The notes beneath the pieces are model-generated. The model was not told where the DNA came from. It worked only from the letters and a program-made list of their open reading frames with translations, and made no database searches. From Herbaspirillum sp. YR522 (GTDB lineage Bacteria; Pseudomonadota; Gammaproteobacteria; Burkholderiales; Burkholderiaceae_D): a stretch of DNA of 64,000 bases. The DNA lies in contig NZ_AKJA01000013.1 of the NCBI RefSeq assembly GCF_000282575.1, forward strand, positions 1 to 64,000, given 5' to 3'. Both the position numbers and the translations under genes were made by a program. Shown piece by piece: positions 39,739 to 50,393 of the stretch; position 1 is the stretch's first letter, and each line of letters starts with the position of its first letter.

Positions 39739-40194
39739 ATGAACAACATCCCCACCGCACTCGTCCTGATCGCCAGCATGTGCACCGCCACCGGCGCCAT
39801 GGCAGAAAAAACCGGCGCGCCGACGGCGGCCCAGCCACTGGTCTCGGCGCCGGCGTCCGAACTGAAATGGCGCGAGCTACCCCGCACCGGCGGCATCAAG
39901 GTAGCCGACCTGCGCGGCAGCATCACCGGCTCGGGGCCGTACGACGCTTTCGTGCGCTTCCCGGCGGGCAAGGACAACCCTTTGCACCGACATAGCCAGA
40001 ACCTGCCTACGGTGGTGCTCAAGGGTAGCTTCTATGCCGTCATCGACGGCAAGCGCACGCGCTACCCGGCCGGCTCGTTCTACCACCTGCCGGCCAACCT
40101 GCCGCACTACAGCGGCTGCGAGAAGGGCGACGACTGCCTGTTGTTCCAGTACCAGGCCGATCATTTCGACCTGGTACCGATGGCCACGAAGTAA
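39739..40194 (+). CDS. Secreted cupin-domain protein
   Basis: 151 residues. Signal peptide ending GAMA (residues 1-20), then a small cupin barrel with FPAGKDNPLHRHSQNLPTVV, where HRH supplies metal ligands, and YHLPANLPHYSGCEKGDDCL with a later His. Two Cys in the C-terminal part may form a disulfide in the periplasm. GGAG precedes the ATG. Function unknown; DUF4437-like proteins look similar. Confidence 0.75.
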   Translation: MNNIPTALVLIASMCTATGAMAEKTGAPTAAQPLVSAPASELKWRELPRTGGIKVADLRGSITGSGPYDAFVRFPAGKDNPLHRHSQNLPTVVLKGSFYAVIDGKRTRYPAGSFYHLPANLPHYSGCEKGDDCLLFQYQADHFDLVPMATK

Positions 40195-40207
40195 TATCGG
40201 GCGCCGT

Positions 40208-41113
40208 TCAGAACGCCCAGCGGTGGCGTGCGTAGTACGCGCCGACGAAGTCGACGAAGGCACGCACCTTGGGCGAGAGATGGCGGTTCTGCGGATACAG
40301 CGCGTACAGTTCGCGTCGATGCAACCGGTACTCGGGCAACACCTGCACCAACTCGCCGCGCCGCAGATCGTCGGCCACCACGAACGTTGCCGAGGCGGTC
40401 ATGCCGATGCCGGCGCGCACCGCGTCGCACACCACCATGCCGGTATTGGATTGCAGGTTACCGGCCAACGCCACGCTCGTGACGACGCCATCGGGACCGG
40501 TAAAGGTCAATTCGGTACTCTGCAAGGCCAGCGAATAGGCCAGGTAGTTGTGCTCCACCAGCGCCGCGGGCGCATTCGGCGTGCCGTGCCGTTGCAGGTA
40601 GGCCGGCGATGCCACCAGCACCATGTCGCTCTGGCACAGGCGCCTGGCAATAACGGTCGAATCGGGCAGGGTACGGGTGATGCGCAGGCCGACGTCGAAC
40701 TCTTCGGCAATCAGGTCGACGAAGCGGTCGTTGCATACCAGGTCGATCTTGAGCTCGGGATAGGCCCGCATGAAATCCGGTAGCCACTTGCCCACCTCCA
40801 TGATCCCGAACACCATCGGCGCGTTGATGCGCAACAGTCCCGCCGGATGATGCTGGTGATGCTGCACCATCTGCGCCGCATCCTCGACCTGGTCGAGGAT
40901 CAGCACGCAACGGCGGTAGTAGTCCAGGCCGACTTCGGTCAGGGCGAAGCGGCGCGTGGTGCGGTTGAGCAGTTGCGCGCCCAGCGCCTGCTCGAGCTGG
41001 CGCACCTGGCGCGATACGACGCTGTGCGACATGTCCAGCGCCACCGCCGCGGCCGAAAAGCCGCCGGCGTCGACCACCTGGCGAAAAGTGCGCATCGCGC
41101 TGAACTGGTCCAT
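40208..41113 (-). CDS. LysR-family regulator
   Basis: 301 residues. HTH MDQFSAMRTFRQVVDAGGFS and AALDMSHSVVSRQVRQLEQ at the N terminus, then the effector domain of the CrgA/DmlR subgroup (GLLRINAPMVFGIMEVGKWL). It starts 19 bases after the fmt stop on the same strand and may be cotranscribed. Convergent with the cupin gene; no divergent target is next to it. Confidence 0.9.
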   Translation of the reverse strand: MDQFSAMRTFRQVVDAGGFSAAAVALDMSHSVVSRQVRQLEQALGAQLLNRTTRRFALTEVGLDYYRRCVLILDQVEDAAQMVQHHQHHPAGLLRINAPMVFGIMEVGKWLPDFMRAYPELKIDLVCNDRFVDLIAEEFDVGLRITRTLPDSTVIARRLCQSDMVLVASPAYLQRHGTPNAPAALVEHNYLAYSLALQSTELTFTGPDGVVTSVALAGNLQSNTGMVVCDAVRAGIGMTASATFVVADDLRRGELVQVLPEYRLHRRELYALYPQNRHLSPKVRAFVDFVGAYYARHRWAF

Positions 41114-41132
41114 GATTTCCCGGCCCTTGCGA

Positions 41133-42086
41133 TCAGTCGAAACGCGCGCCCTCGAGCGCAAAGCCCTGCAAGAATTCACGCGCCCCCAGGCGCTTGCCGC
41201 CGGGCTTCTGCAGCTCGGTCAACTGCAGCGCGCCGCGGCCGCAGGCGACCACGATACCGCCTTGGGCATCGGCCGACAGGACCTGTCCCGGCGCGCCACC
41301 GGCAGCGACCGTGACCGGTCGGGCCTGCCACAGCTTGATGACGGTGTCGCCCACGCGCCCGGTGGCACCGGGGAAAGGATTGAAGGCGCGAATACGGCGT
41401 GCCAGGTCATCGGCGGCCATCGAAAAATCGAGCGCCGCTTCTTCCTTGGCGATCTTGGCCGCATAAGTGACGCCCGCCTCGGGCTGCACCCGTGCCGTCA
41501 CCTCGCCCCGCTCCAGCGCCGCAAGGGCCTCGACGATCATGCTGCCGCCCAGGGCCGCCAGCTTGTCGTGCAGCGAGCCGGTGGTGTCGTCGGCGCCGAT
41601 CGGCACGCTTTGCATGCTCAGCATCGGTCCGGTATCGAGCCCCTCTTCCATCTGCATGATGGTGATGCCGGTCTCGGTGTCGCCGGCCTCGATGGCGCGG
41701 TGGATGGGCGCCGCGCCACGCCAGCGCGGCAGCAGCGAGCCATGGATGTTGATGCATCCCAGGCGCGGGATATCGAGCACGCTGCGCGGCAGGATCAGGC
41801 CATAGGCCGCCACCACCATCACGTCGTGCGCCGTGGACTGCAGCAGCGCATGCGCCTGGCGCGCCACTTCAGGATGCTTGCCGTCCAGCCGCAACGATAC
41901 CGGCTGCGCCACCGGGGTGCCATGGCGCAGCGCACTCTGCTTCACGGCCGAGGCCTGCAGCTGCATGCCTCGGCCGGCCGGGCGGTCGGGCTGGGTCAGA
42001 ACCAGCGTGATGTCATGGCCGGCGGCGTACAGCGCCTCGAGCGCCGCGGCCGCGAATTCGGGGGTGCCGGCAAAGATGATCTTCAT
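41133..42086 (-). CDS. fmt: Methionyl-tRNA formyltransferase
   Basis: 317 residues. [16 protein letters not shown] at the start; the formyl-THF site [17 protein letters not shown] near residue 108 and catalytic Asp in [11 protein letters not shown]-terminal OB-like domain present. It formylates initiator tRNA. In many bacteria def precedes fmt; here the gene before it is an SDR, 14 bases away, so def lies elsewhere. Confidence 0.95.
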   Translation of the reverse strand: MKIIFAGTPEFAAAALEALYAAGHDITLVLTQPDRPAGRGMQLQASAVKQSALRHGTPVAQPVSLRLDGKHPEVARQAHALLQSTAHDVMVVAAYGLILPRSVLDIPRLGCINIHGSLLPRWRGAAPIHRAIEAGDTETGITIMQMEEGLDTGPMLSMQSVPIGADDTTGSLHDKLAALGGSMIVEALAALERGEVTARVQPEAGVTYAAKIAKEEAALDFSMAADDLARRIRAFNPFPGATGRVGDTVIKLWQARPVTVAAGGAPGQVLSADAQGGIVVACGRGALQLTELQKPGGKRLGAREFLQGFALEGARFD

Positions 42087-42100
42087 ATGGACTCCAGGGA

Positions 42101-42901
42101 TTACAGGTTGCGTGGCTTGTGCGGCGCCCGCGCAAACACCGCATCGTACAACCAGTTGGGCGCCATCCTGAGCAGCTTGGCCACCAGGCCCATCTGCCAG
42201 GGGATGACGCGATAGCTGCGGCCGTCGGCGATGGCCTGCAGCGCACGTTCGGCGAAGCGCTCGGGCGCCATCAGAAACGGCATGCGGTAGGGGTTGACCC
42301 GCGTCATGGGGGTATCGATGTAGCCGGGGGCGATGGTCACAACCCGGATGCCGGTGTCGCGCAGCTCTACGCGCAACGATTCGCAGTAGCTGATCACGGC
42401 CGCCTTGGACGCGCTGTAGGCCCCGGCGCCCGGCAGGCCGCGGATGCCGGCCACGCTGCCGATGCCGACCAGCCGGCAGCGACGACGAGACGCTTCGGGC
42501 CAGGCCTTCATGTGTGCCACGAAGGGCGTGAAGGTGGCGAAGGTGGCGGTGACATTGACCGCCATGATGCGTTCGAAGGCCGCCAGGTCTTCGCGAAACT
42601 CGGTCAGCGTGCCTTGCGAGATACCGGCATTGGCGATCACCACGTCGGCCCCGCCCAGCGCGTCGATGAAGTCGTCGGCGGCCGCCTGCAACGCCACATG
42701 ATCGGTGACGTCGAGCGGATAGAGCCGATGGCGATGAGCGCCGGGCAAGCCCTGGCGCAGCGCTTCCAGTTCGGCGCCACGCCGGGCCACCAGGCCCAGC
42801 ACCGCACCCTGGGCAGCATAGGCGCGCGCGATCGCCATGCCGATGCCGCTGGAGGCCCCCGTCAGGAACACCCGCAAGCCGTTGCCATCGCTCTGTGTCA
42901 T
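42101..42901 (-). CDS. Short-chain dehydrogenase/reductase
   Basis: 266 residues, classical SDR. Cofactor motif [10 protein letters not shown] (14-23), NAG at the third strand, and a Ser plus YSASK catalytic site ([12 protein letters not shown]). Arg near the cofactor loop (ARRGAEL) suggests NADP(H). C-terminal tail ([20 protein letters not shown]) is hydrophobic and typical of a membrane-associated subgroup. Substrate unknown. Upstream of fmt, probably cotranscribed with it. Confidence 0.87.
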   Translation of the reverse strand: MTQSDGNGLRVFLTGASSGIGMAIARAYAAQGAVLGLVARRGAELEALRQGLPGAHRHRLYPLDVTDHVALQAAADDFIDALGGADVVIANAGISQGTLTEFREDLAAFERIMAVNVTATFATFTPFVAHMKAWPEASRRRCRLVGIGSVAGIRGLPGAGAYSASKAAVISYCESLRVELRDTGIRVVTIAPGYIDTPMTRVNPYRMPFLMAPERFAERALQAIADGRSYRVIPWQMGLVAKLLRMAPNWLYDAVFARAPHKPRNL

Positions 42902-42933
42902 ATCGACTACCTTCTCCAGGGATGCTGCAAATG

Positions 42934-42961
42934 AAAACGGCCCGCGACCTGTCGCGGGCCG
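42934..42961 (-). terminator. Terminator after dsbA
   Basis: CGGCCCGCGA (42938-42947), loop of four, TCGCGGGCCG (42952-42961), followed on the minus strand by TTTT. It ends the dsbA transcript. Confidence 0.85.
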
Positions 42962-42986
42962 CGGACCGTTACCGGCCTCGCAATGC

Positions 42987-43694
42987 TTATTTCTTCTTGG
43001 CTGCCGGCGCGCCGCTCTTTTCAGCGGCGACCTTGTTGACCAGGTGGTCCATCACCTGCAGCGCAGCGGCCTGCTGCATCGACTCGGGCTGGTTGGCCAG
43101 CGCCACGCCGACCACCGATGGCGAAGTCACGAAACGGCCATCGATGGCGATCATCGGTACGCCGTCGACCTTGTAGGCTTCCTGCAACTGGGCCGCGCGA
43201 CGTGCCTTGGTCTGCACGCCGAACGAATTGTACAGGTCGAGGAATTTCTGCTTGTCCACGCCGGCCTTCTCGATGTAGGCCAGGATGGTCTTGTCGGTAT
43301 TGACGCGCTGGTTCTCGACATGGATCGCGTGGAAGATCTTCGGCGCCAGCTCTTCGGCGCGGCCCATGGCTTCCAGTGCGTAGTACAGCTTCTGCTGCGG
43401 CACGAAGGTGTCGCGGAAGGCCACCGGCACCTTCTTGAAGTTGATCTTGTCACCCTGCTTCTTGACCCAGGCCGTCAGCGACGGGTCCCATGCCGCGCAA
43501 TGCGGGCAATCGAACCAGAAGAACTCGATCACCTCGACCTTGTTGCCCGCGGCCTCGGTCGGCTGGGCCTGCTCCAGCACCCGGTAGTCGCTGCCGACCT
43601 GCGGATTGGCCGGCGACGCGGCGACATTCACGCTGGCCGACATCGCCAGTACGCCAAAACTCACTGCTGCCAGCAGCTGTTGATAGAAACGCAT
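42987..43694 (-). CDS. dsbA: Thiol:disulfide interchange protein DsbA
   Basis: 235 residues. Signal peptide MRFYQQLLAAVSFGVLAMSA to about residue 26, then thioredoxin fold with active site FFWFDCPHCAAWD (CPHC) and the cis-Pro loop GVPMIAIDG. It oxidises periplasmic proteins. It follows the SPOR gene and argS, the standard betaproteobacterial order. Lys-rich end AAKKK is common. Confidence 0.93.
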   Translation of the reverse strand: MRFYQQLLAAVSFGVLAMSASVNVAASPANPQVGSDYRVLEQAQPTEAAGNKVEVIEFFWFDCPHCAAWDPSLTAWVKKQGDKINFKKVPVAFRDTFVPQQKLYYALEAMGRAEELAPKIFHAIHVENQRVNTDKTILAYIEKAGVDKQKFLDLYNSFGVQTKARRAAQLQEAYKVDGVPMIAIDGRFVTSPSVVGVALANQPESMQQAAALQVMDHLVNKVAAEKSGAPAAKKK

Positions 43695-43803
43695 GTCTTA
43701 CACCCTTCTTTGATGAATATGAGGAAACCTGGCGAGGCACCGGGCATGGCTGGTGACCATCCCCGGTCACCGGCAGCACCCTGGGCCTCGACCGGCCTTT
43801 GCA

Positions 43804-44454
43804 TTATTTGGGAATGCGCACGATCGCCGCGTCGACGCCGTTATCGGACAGCTTGCTGCGGGTGCGATTCATTGCCTCGGCCTGGGTGAAGGGGCCGATA
43901 CGCACCCGATACAGCACGCCCGTGTCGGCGGTACGCTCGGTGACCTTGGCCTCGAAACCCAGCAGCGCCAGGCGCGCCCGTGCGCTCTCGGCGTCAGCCT
44001 GTTCGCGGAAGGCGCCGGTCTGCAGGAAATAGGTCCACTTGTCGTCGGCGTTGTCGCCCTTGGCCGTGGCCGGCGCGGCCGGCTTGGCATCGGTGCTGCG
44101 CGCATCGGGCTTGGCGGCCGGCGGTGGCGCCGCCGGTGCTGCCGGGGCCACCGGCGGCACCGGTTGCGCCGCTGCGGTATTGGGCGGCACCGGAGCGGCC
44201 GACTGCTGCTGCTCGCGGGCGGCATCGCGCGCGATGTCGCGATTGCCGTACAGCGGACGATTGGGGTCGGCCGACTGCGCCGGCGTCGGTTCGCTGCGAT
44301 CGGGACGGGTTACCTTGTTGACGAAGGGAATCGGCGACTTGGTGATCATCAACGCCACGCCGACGGCAATGCCCAGGCCGACGATCAGGCCCAGGATCAG
44401 GCCCAGCAGGGTGCCACCAGCCTGTTTGCGATGTTTCAGGTTCAACTGTTTCAC
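43804..44454 (-). CDS. SPOR-domain protein (FtsN-like)
   Basis: 216 residues. A short cytoplasmic part, one membrane segment (LLGLILGLIVGLGIAVGVAL, about 15-36), a long Pro/Ala linker, and a C-terminal SPOR domain (WTYFLQTGAFREQADAESAR ... VRIGPF). SPOR domains bind denuded glycan strands at the septum, so a role in division is likely. It lies 40 bases after argS on the same strand. Confidence 0.87.
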   Translation of the reverse strand: MKQLNLKHRKQAGGTLLGLILGLIVGLGIAVGVALMITKSPIPFVNKVTRPDRSEPTPAQSADPNRPLYGNRDIARDAAREQQQSAAPVPPNTAAAQPVPPVAPAAPAAPPPAAKPDARSTDAKPAAPATAKGDNADDKWTYFLQTGAFREQADAESARARLALLGFEAKVTERTADTGVLYRVRIGPFTQAEAMNRTRSKLSDNGVDAAIVRIPK

Positions 44455-44494
44455 GGTTCTCTTGGTTAGCAGCTCGGGTTGCTTACGTTATCGG

Positions 44495-46234
44495 TTACAT
44501 GCGGGCCGGGGCGGATACGCCCAGCAATGCCAGGCCGTTGCGCAGCACCTGGCGGGTGGCGGCCATCAGGGCCAGGCGCGCGAGCCTGGTTGGGACATCG
44601 TCGACCAGCACGCGTTCCGCATTGTAGTAGCTATGCAGTTCGCCTGCCAGATCGCGCAGATAGAATGCCACCTGGTGCGGCCCCAGCTCTTGCAGCGCGT
44701 GCGCCAGCATCTCGGGATACTCGGCCAGCTTGGCCAGTAGCGCCGCCTCGCGCGGCGAGGTCAGCGGCGACAGGTCTGACACCGACGCCAGCGTGGCTTC
44801 ATCGCCGCCCCACTGGGCCAGCACCGAACAGATGCGGGCGTGCGCGTATTGCACGTAGTAGACCGGGTTTTCGTCGGACTGCGCCAGGGCCAGGTCGACG
44901 TCGAACACGAATTCGGTATCGGCCTTGCGCGAGATCAGGAAGAAGCGCACCGCATCGCGCCCACGGGTCAGGTCGCGGATGCCGGCGGCGGCCTGGTCCT
45001 CGGCGCCGGTCGACCACTCGATCAGGTCGCGCAGCGTCACGTAGGATCCGGCACGCTTGGAGATCTTGACCTCTTCGCCATTGCGCATGACGGTCACCAT
45101 CTTGTGCAGCACGTAGTCGGGATACCCCTGGGGAATGCCGACACCGGCCGCCTGCAAGCCGGCGCGCACGCGGGCGATGGTGCCATGGTGGTCGCTGCCC
45201 TGGATGTTGATGACCTTGCCGTAGCCACGCTGCCACTTGTTGATGTGATAGGCGACGTCGGGCACGAAATAGGTATAGGTGCCGTCGGTCTTCTTCATGA
45301 CGCGATCCTTGTCGTCGCCATAGTCGGTGGTACGCAGCCACAACGCGCCATCGAGTTCGTAGGTCTTGCCGGCGGCGACCAGGGCCTCGACTGCCGCGGC
45401 CACCTTGCCCTCGCGGTACAGCGACGACTCGAGATAATAGTTGTCGAACTTCACGCCGAAGGCTTGCAGGTCGAGGTCCTGTTCGTGACGCAGGTAGGTG
45501 ACGGCAAAGCGCCGGATCGATTCGACGTCCTCGACGTCGCCGCTGGCGGTGGTCGGCTCGCCATCGCTGGCCGAGACGGTCTTGCCGTCGATGAAATCAC
45601 GCGCGATGTCGCCGATGTAGTCGCCGTTATAGGCGGACTCGGGCCATTGGCTGTCGCCCGGCTTCAAGCCGCGTGCACGCGCCTGCACCGACGTGGCCAG
45701 GGTTGCGATCTGCACACCGGCGTCGTTGTAGTAGAACTCGCGCAATACCTCGTAGCCCTGCGATTGCAGCAGCGACGACATGGCGTCGCCCAGCGCGCCC
45801 TGGCGGCCGTGGCCCACGTGCAGTGGCCCGGTCGGGTTGGCCGAGACGAACTCGACCAGCACCTTCTTCCCGGCGCCGGCGTCGCTGCGCCCGAAATCGC
45901 CGCCTTGCGCGTGAATTGCCTTGACCACTGCCTGCTTGGCGGCAGCCGCCACGCGCAGGTTGATGAAGCCGGGACCGGCGATCTCGACCGCTTCGACCAG
46001 CCCCGCGCGGGCCGGATCGGCCAGCACCGCGGCCACGATCGCCTGGGCCAGCTCGCGGGGGTTCTTCTTGAGCGGCTTGGCCAGTTGCATGGCGATGTTG
46101 CAGGCGATGTCGCCGTGCGTGACGTCGCGCGGGCGCTCCAGGGTGATGGTCGGTTGCAGATCGGTGCCGGCGATCAATGGCTTGAGCGCGGACGAGAACA
46201 GGTCGGCAATTTGTTGTTTCTGTTGAGCGAGCAT
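44495..46234 (-). CDS. argS: Arginyl-tRNA synthetase
   Basis: 579 residues. Class I signature [14 protein letters not shown] (HIGH-like, near 133), KISKRAG for KMSKS (near 390) and the C-terminal DALR anticodon domain ([12 protein letters not shown]). Start at 46234 ([13 protein letters not shown]) chosen by similarity; a perfect TATAAT at 46322-46327 on the minus strand may be the promoter. First gene of argS-SPOR-dsbA. Confidence 0.95.
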   Translation of the reverse strand: MLAQQKQQIADLFSSALKPLIAGTDLQPTITLERPRDVTHGDIACNIAMQLAKPLKKNPRELAQAIVAAVLADPARAGLVEAVEIAGPGFINLRVAAAAKQAVVKAIHAQGGDFGRSDAGAGKKVLVEFVSANPTGPLHVGHGRQGALGDAMSSLLQSQGYEVLREFYYNDAGVQIATLATSVQARARGLKPGDSQWPESAYNGDYIGDIARDFIDGKTVSASDGEPTTASGDVEDVESIRRFAVTYLRHEQDLDLQAFGVKFDNYYLESSLYREGKVAAAVEALVAAGKTYELDGALWLRTTDYGDDKDRVMKKTDGTYTYFVPDVAYHINKWQRGYGKVINIQGSDHHGTIARVRAGLQAAGVGIPQGYPDYVLHKMVTVMRNGEEVKISKRAGSYVTLRDLIEWSTGAEDQAAAGIRDLTRGRDAVRFFLISRKADTEFVFDVDLALAQSDENPVYYVQYAHARICSVLAQWGGDEATLASVSDLSPLTSPREAALLAKLAEYPEMLAHALQELGPHQVAFYLRDLAGELHSYYNAERVLVDDVPTRLARLALMAATRQVLRNGLALLGVSAPARM

Positions 46235-46414
46235 GGGAATGACTGGTAAGGCGGAAGCACTGCGGCGCATCGCTTGGGGTAGCGCCGGAACGAATCGCTT
46301 CGAATTGGTTGAGCAGCCGCGATTATACCGGCTAGCGGCTCCGCTTTGCGCGTGCCGGCACCCTCAATGCATGCCGTCGGCATAGTTGCGCAAAAGACAA
46401 CGATCGGCGCCGGC

Positions 46415-48544
46415 TCAGATATCGACCGGGTCAACCTCCAGCGACCAGCGCACCCGGCTCTTGTGCTGCCGCAGCAACGCCAGCCATTCGCGCAGGAAGG
46501 CCTGCAACGCCGGACGCGACGCACACTCGACCAGCAATTGCGCGCGTTCGACATTGGCCACCCGCATCATGGTCATCGGGATCGGCTCGTTGACGGTCAC
46601 CCCGGGCCAGTCCAGCAGGGCTGCGGCATCGCCCAGGAAACCCAGCGCCAGGTCGAGTTCGCGCGCCTCGGCCCGCAGCAGCGCCTGGTACATGAACGGC
46701 GGGAAAAACGCCTGGCGGCGCTCGTCCAGCAAGTCGCCGGCAAAGCCATCGTAATCGTGGCGCATCACGGCCTGGTACAGCGGATGATGGGGATAGCGGG
46801 TCTGGATCAGCACTTCGCCGGCACTGCCGTCGGCCGACAGTCCGGCGCGCCCGGCACGCCCGGCCACCTGCATCAGTTGCGCAAACAGCCGCTCGCTGGC
46901 GCGATAGTCGTGCGAGAACAAGGCGGTGTCGGGATTGAGCACGCCCACCAGCGTCAGCTTCTTGAAGTCGTGCCCCTTGGCCACCATCTGGGTGCCCACC
47001 AGGATATCGACCTCGCCCCGGTGGACGCTGTCGAACGCCGTCTGGGCCGAACCCTTCAGGCGGGTGGAATCGGCATCGATGCGCAGCACCCGTGCCTCGG
47101 GGAAGATCAGCTGCAACCCCTCCTCGACGCGCTGGGTGCCGCGTCCCAGCGGTTGCAGGTCGACGTTGCCGCAGGTCGGGCAGGACTTGGGGATGTGCAG
47201 CTCCAGGCTGCAATGGTGACAGCGCAGGCGGCGCTCGGGCCGGTGCACCACCATGAACGCATCGCAGCGCATGCAGTTGCTGATCCAGCCGCAGGCGTCG
47301 CACGACAACACCGGCGCATACCCGCGCCGGTTGAGAAACAGCAGAGATTGCTCGCCATTGGCCAGCCGCTTGCGCAGGGCACCGATCAAGGTCGAGGTCA
47401 AGCCGTCGGTGGGCTTGTCGCGTTCCATGTCGATCACGCCCACCTTGGGCAGCACCGCCTCCTGTACGGCACGCTGGCGCAACTCGAGGCGCCGGTAGCG
47501 ACCGGCCTGCGCATGGTGCCAGGTTTCCAGCGACGGGGTGGCCGACCCCAGTACCACCGGGATGCCCAGTTGATGCGCGCGCCAGATCGCCAGGTCGCGC
47601 GCCGAGTAACGCAGGCCTTCCTGCTGCTTGTAGGATGGATCATGCTCCTCGTCGATGACGATCATGCGCAGCGCCGGCAGCGAGGCCAGGATCGCCAGCC
47701 GGGTGCCGAGCACGATGTGCGCCTGTCCCAGGTGCGCCGCCAGCCAATTGCGGGCCCGCTCGCCTTCGGCCAGGCCGCTGTGCAGCGCTACCACGTTGAG
47801 ATGCGGAAAGCGCTTGCGGATATTGCCCTCGAGCTGGGGCGTGAGATTGATTTCGGGCACCAATATCAGGATCTGCGCCGGCACCGCGCCGCCATAGGCA
47901 TCGGCAGTTGCAACGGCATCCGCGGCGCGACGCAACAAGGCCGCCGCGGCCTGCAGGTAGACCTCGGTCTTGCCGCTGCCGGTCACGCCGTACAGCAGCA
48001 ACGGCGCGAAACCCTGCGCCTGTGAAATGGTGTCGACCGCTTCTTGCTGGGCGGTGTTGAGGGGCGGCGCCGCGCCGAAGCGGAACGGATCGGCCGGGCT
48101 TTCGACCGCTTGCTGCGGTGGTGCGGCATGGCGTGCCTTGGCGCGGCGTTTCGGCGGCGCCGACGGCAGGTGTCCCAGCGCCTTGAGCGCCTTGTCCAAC
48201 GCCACCGTGGTCAGGGCACGCAGGTTCTTGGGCAGGGACGGCAACATCACCTCGCCCAGCGGGCGCTGGTAATAGTCGGCCGCAAAACCGCACAGCGCCA
48301 ACCACTGCGCCGATACCGGCGGTAGTTGCCCGCGCAACGCGACCACATCCTTGACCTTGTCGGTGGCCAGCTCTGTCTGCGCCGCCACCGCGGTCACCAC
48401 GCCTACCGCTTCACGGCGCCCGAAGGGCACCACCACCAGTTGCCCGACCTGCGGCACGACCTCGCCAGGCAACATCGGCCAACGATAATCGAACACGGTA
48501 TGCAAGGGGGTGTCTAGAGCGACCTTGAGGATGCACTGTTCCAC
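46415..48544 (-). CDS. priA: Primosomal helicase PriA
   Basis: 709 residues. N-terminal 3'-DNA-end-binding domain (ILKVALDTPLHTVFDY), Walker A GVTGSGKTEVYL, DEEHDPSYKQ, and the eight zinc cysteines (CDACGWISNCMRCD, RCHHC, CPTCG). It restarts stalled forks by loading the primosome. It reads away from the repeat-rich hemE-priA gap, which holds its promoter. Confidence 0.95.
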   Translation of the reverse strand: MEQCILKVALDTPLHTVFDYRWPMLPGEVVPQVGQLVVVPFGRREAVGVVTAVAAQTELATDKVKDVVALRGQLPPVSAQWLALCGFAADYYQRPLGEVMLPSLPKNLRALTTVALDKALKALGHLPSAPPKRRAKARHAAPPQQAVESPADPFRFGAAPPLNTAQQEAVDTISQAQGFAPLLLYGVTGSGKTEVYLQAAAALLRRAADAVATADAYGGAVPAQILILVPEINLTPQLEGNIRKRFPHLNVVALHSGLAEGERARNWLAAHLGQAHIVLGTRLAILASLPALRMIVIDEEHDPSYKQQEGLRYSARDLAIWRAHQLGIPVVLGSATPSLETWHHAQAGRYRRLELRQRAVQEAVLPKVGVIDMERDKPTDGLTSTLIGALRKRLANGEQSLLFLNRRGYAPVLSCDACGWISNCMRCDAFMVVHRPERRLRCHHCSLELHIPKSCPTCGNVDLQPLGRGTQRVEEGLQLIFPEARVLRIDADSTRLKGSAQTAFDSVHRGEVDILVGTQMVAKGHDFKKLTLVGVLNPDTALFSHDYRASERLFAQLMQVAGRAGRAGLSADGSAGEVLIQTRYPHHPLYQAVMRHDYDGFAGDLLDERRQAFFPPFMYQALLRAEARELDLALGFLGDAAALLDWPGVTVNEPIPMTMMRVANVERAQLLVECASRPALQAFLREWLALLRQHKSRVRWSLEVDPVDI

Positions 48545-48604
48545 GGACTTAATGTAATTCCTGAGAAACCAGCCTAAGCCTTGGTTTCATTGAAGTTTTT
48601 CATA

Positions 48605-48813
48605 CTATCCACACAGCCTGTGGATAACTTTGTGGGCAAGTCCCACTTGACAACCGTCCAGCCAGTCCCGTCGCGGCTCTCGGCGCCCTGCCCATTTCCA
48701 GCGCAAAAATATTCATCAACAAAATCAATGACTTGCAAAAGCCATCCGGGTCCGCGAAATAATCTTGAAATATTTTTTTTCGCTTAAACCGCGCCTGGCA
48801 AATGTGCATAAGT
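48605..48813. repeat. Duplicated element, copy A
   Basis: CTATCCACA (48605-48613), 5-base gap, TGTGGATAA (48619-48627), TTGACA (48647-48652), GCGCCCT (48683), AATCAATGACTTG (48723-48735), TGTGCATAAGT (48803-48813). The same blocks in the same order make copy B. Nearest priA. Confidence 0.75.
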
Positions 48814-48967
48814 ACAAACCTCGAAGAGCGAAACAGGCGTTTGTCAAGCAGGTTGCCCACACAGCTTTGCAAATTTTCCGACAACGGATCGCCCGGCGTC
48901 GTCCTACAAACTTAAAGTGAAACTTGAGAAGATGCGTTAAATGCCGGTTTACTAAGCGCTTTTACGT

Positions 48968-49180
48968 TTATTCACAATTACTGTGGATAACTATGTTGAG
49001 AAGTGCCTATTGACAGCCCCGCAAGCCACGGCCCAGCGCCCTCTACGGCGTTTTGCCCAAAAGGATGGCAAAAATAATATCCAATAGAATCAATGACTTG
49101 AAAAAAACGGCAGGCAAACCAAAGCGCATGAGGATATAAAATTTGCAGTGGCCGATGCCGGGGGGCGGTTGTGCATAAGT
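48968..49180. repeat. Duplicated element, copy B
   Basis: TTATTCACA (48968-48976), 5-base gap, TGTGGATAA (48982-48990), TTGACA (49010-49015), GCGCCCT (49036), AATCAATGACTTG (49088-49100), TGTGCATAAGT (49170-49180). Offset from copy A is about 363 bases. It ends 13 bases before hemE's stop. Confidence 0.75.
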
Positions 49181-49193
49181 CGGACTGCCGCGC

Positions 49194-50273
49194 CTACCCG
49201 CGCAACGACCGGCTGATATCGTGTACCGCCGCCGACAAGGTCGACACCGCCTCGGGCGGCGTGAATTGCGAAATGCCATGCCCCAGGTTGAACACATGTC
49301 CGCTGCCGGCGGCCGGCGTACCGAAGGATTCGAGCAACTTGCGTACTTCGGCACGGATGGCCGCATCACCGGCAAACAGCACGTTGGGGTCGAGATTGCC
49401 TTGCAGCGCTACCCTGTCACCCACGCGACGGCGGGCGTCGCCCAGGTTCACGGTCCAGTCCAGTCCCACCGCATCGGGGCCGATGTCGGCGATCTGCTCC
49501 AGCCACAAGCCGCCACCCTTGGTAAAGACGATGGCCGGGATCCGCACGCCATCGTGTTCGCGCTTGAGCTGGCGCAGTACGTCGGCCATGTAGGCCAGCG
49601 AGAACTGCTGGTAGACGCCATCGGCCAAGGCGCCTCCCCAGGTATCGAAGATCATCACGGCCTGTGCGCCGGCGTCGATCTGCGCGTTGAGGTAGGCGGC
49701 CACGGCGGTGGCGTTGGTCTTGAGGATGTGGTGCATCAGGTCGGGCCGCTGGTACAGCATGCTCTTGACCAGCCGGAAGTCGTCCGAACCGCCGCCTTCG
49801 ACCATGTAGCAGGCCAGCGTCCAGGGGCTGCCCGAAAAACCGATCAGCGGTACGCGGCCGTCGAGCTCGCGCCGGATCTGGGTCACGGCCTTGAACACGT
49901 AGTCGAGCCGCTCCAGGTCCGGCACCTGCAAGGCCTTCACGGCCGCCTCGTCGCGCAGCGGGTGCCTGAACTTGGGACCTTCGCCTTCGACGAAGAACAA
50001 GTCCAGGCCCATCGCGTCGGGCACGGTGAGGATGTCGGAAAACAGGATCGCGGCGTCCAGCCGATAACGCTCCAGCGGTTGCAGCGTGACTTCGGTGGCG
50101 TAATCGGGATTGGTGGCCAGCCCCATGAACGAGCCGGCACGCGCGCGCGTGGCCCGGTATTCGGGCAGGTAGCGCCCCGCCTGGCGCATCAGCCAGAGCG
50201 GGGTGTAATCGGTGGGTTGGCGCAGTAGCGCGCGCAAAAAGGTATCGTTCTTGAGGGGGGCGAATCGGGACAT
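49194..50273 (-). CDS. hemE: Uroporphyrinogen decarboxylase
   Basis: 359 residues. Both signatures are present: [16 protein letters not shown] near residue 25 and [19 protein letters not shown] near 150. The Arg/Asp active-site residues for tetrapyrrole binding are in these. It makes coproporphyrinogen III in haem synthesis. Stands between gabD and priA on the same strand. Confidence 0.96.
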   Translation of the reverse strand: MSRFAPLKNDTFLRALLRQPTDYTPLWLMRQAGRYLPEYRATRARAGSFMGLATNPDYATEVTLQPLERYRLDAAILFSDILTVPDAMGLDLFFVEGEGPKFRHPLRDEAAVKALQVPDLERLDYVFKAVTQIRRELDGRVPLIGFSGSPWTLACYMVEGGGSDDFRLVKSMLYQRPDLMHHILKTNATAVAAYLNAQIDAGAQAVMIFDTWGGALADGVYQQFSLAYMADVLRQLKREHDGVRIPAIVFTKGGGLWLEQIADIGPDAVGLDWTVNLGDARRRVGDRVALQGNLDPNVLFAGDAAIRAEVRKLLESFGTPAAGSGHVFNLGHGISQFTPPEAVSTLSAAVHDISRSLRG

Positions 50274-50393
50274 GTGGCGGGCCTATCGACGGCAATTCGC
50301 CATTATCTCATTCAATTGCGATCTGTCCCGGTGTTGTCACACCCGCGGCGCGTCCAACGGCGCCGGATTTGATCCAGATCGCCCCCACCCGGA

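Larger units (their letters stand above)
48545..49193. other. hemE-priA gap with duplicated DnaA-box element
   Basis: A 649-bp gene-free, locally AT-rich gap. It holds two collinear copies of an element of about 210 bp (listed separately). Six 9-mers equal or close to TTATNCACA lie within 575 bp: 48605, 48619, 48803, 48968, 48982 and 49170 (start positions). AT-rich runs at 48698-48790 and 49070-49145. It may be an origin-like region or a DnaA-responsive control region. Confidence 0.6.
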
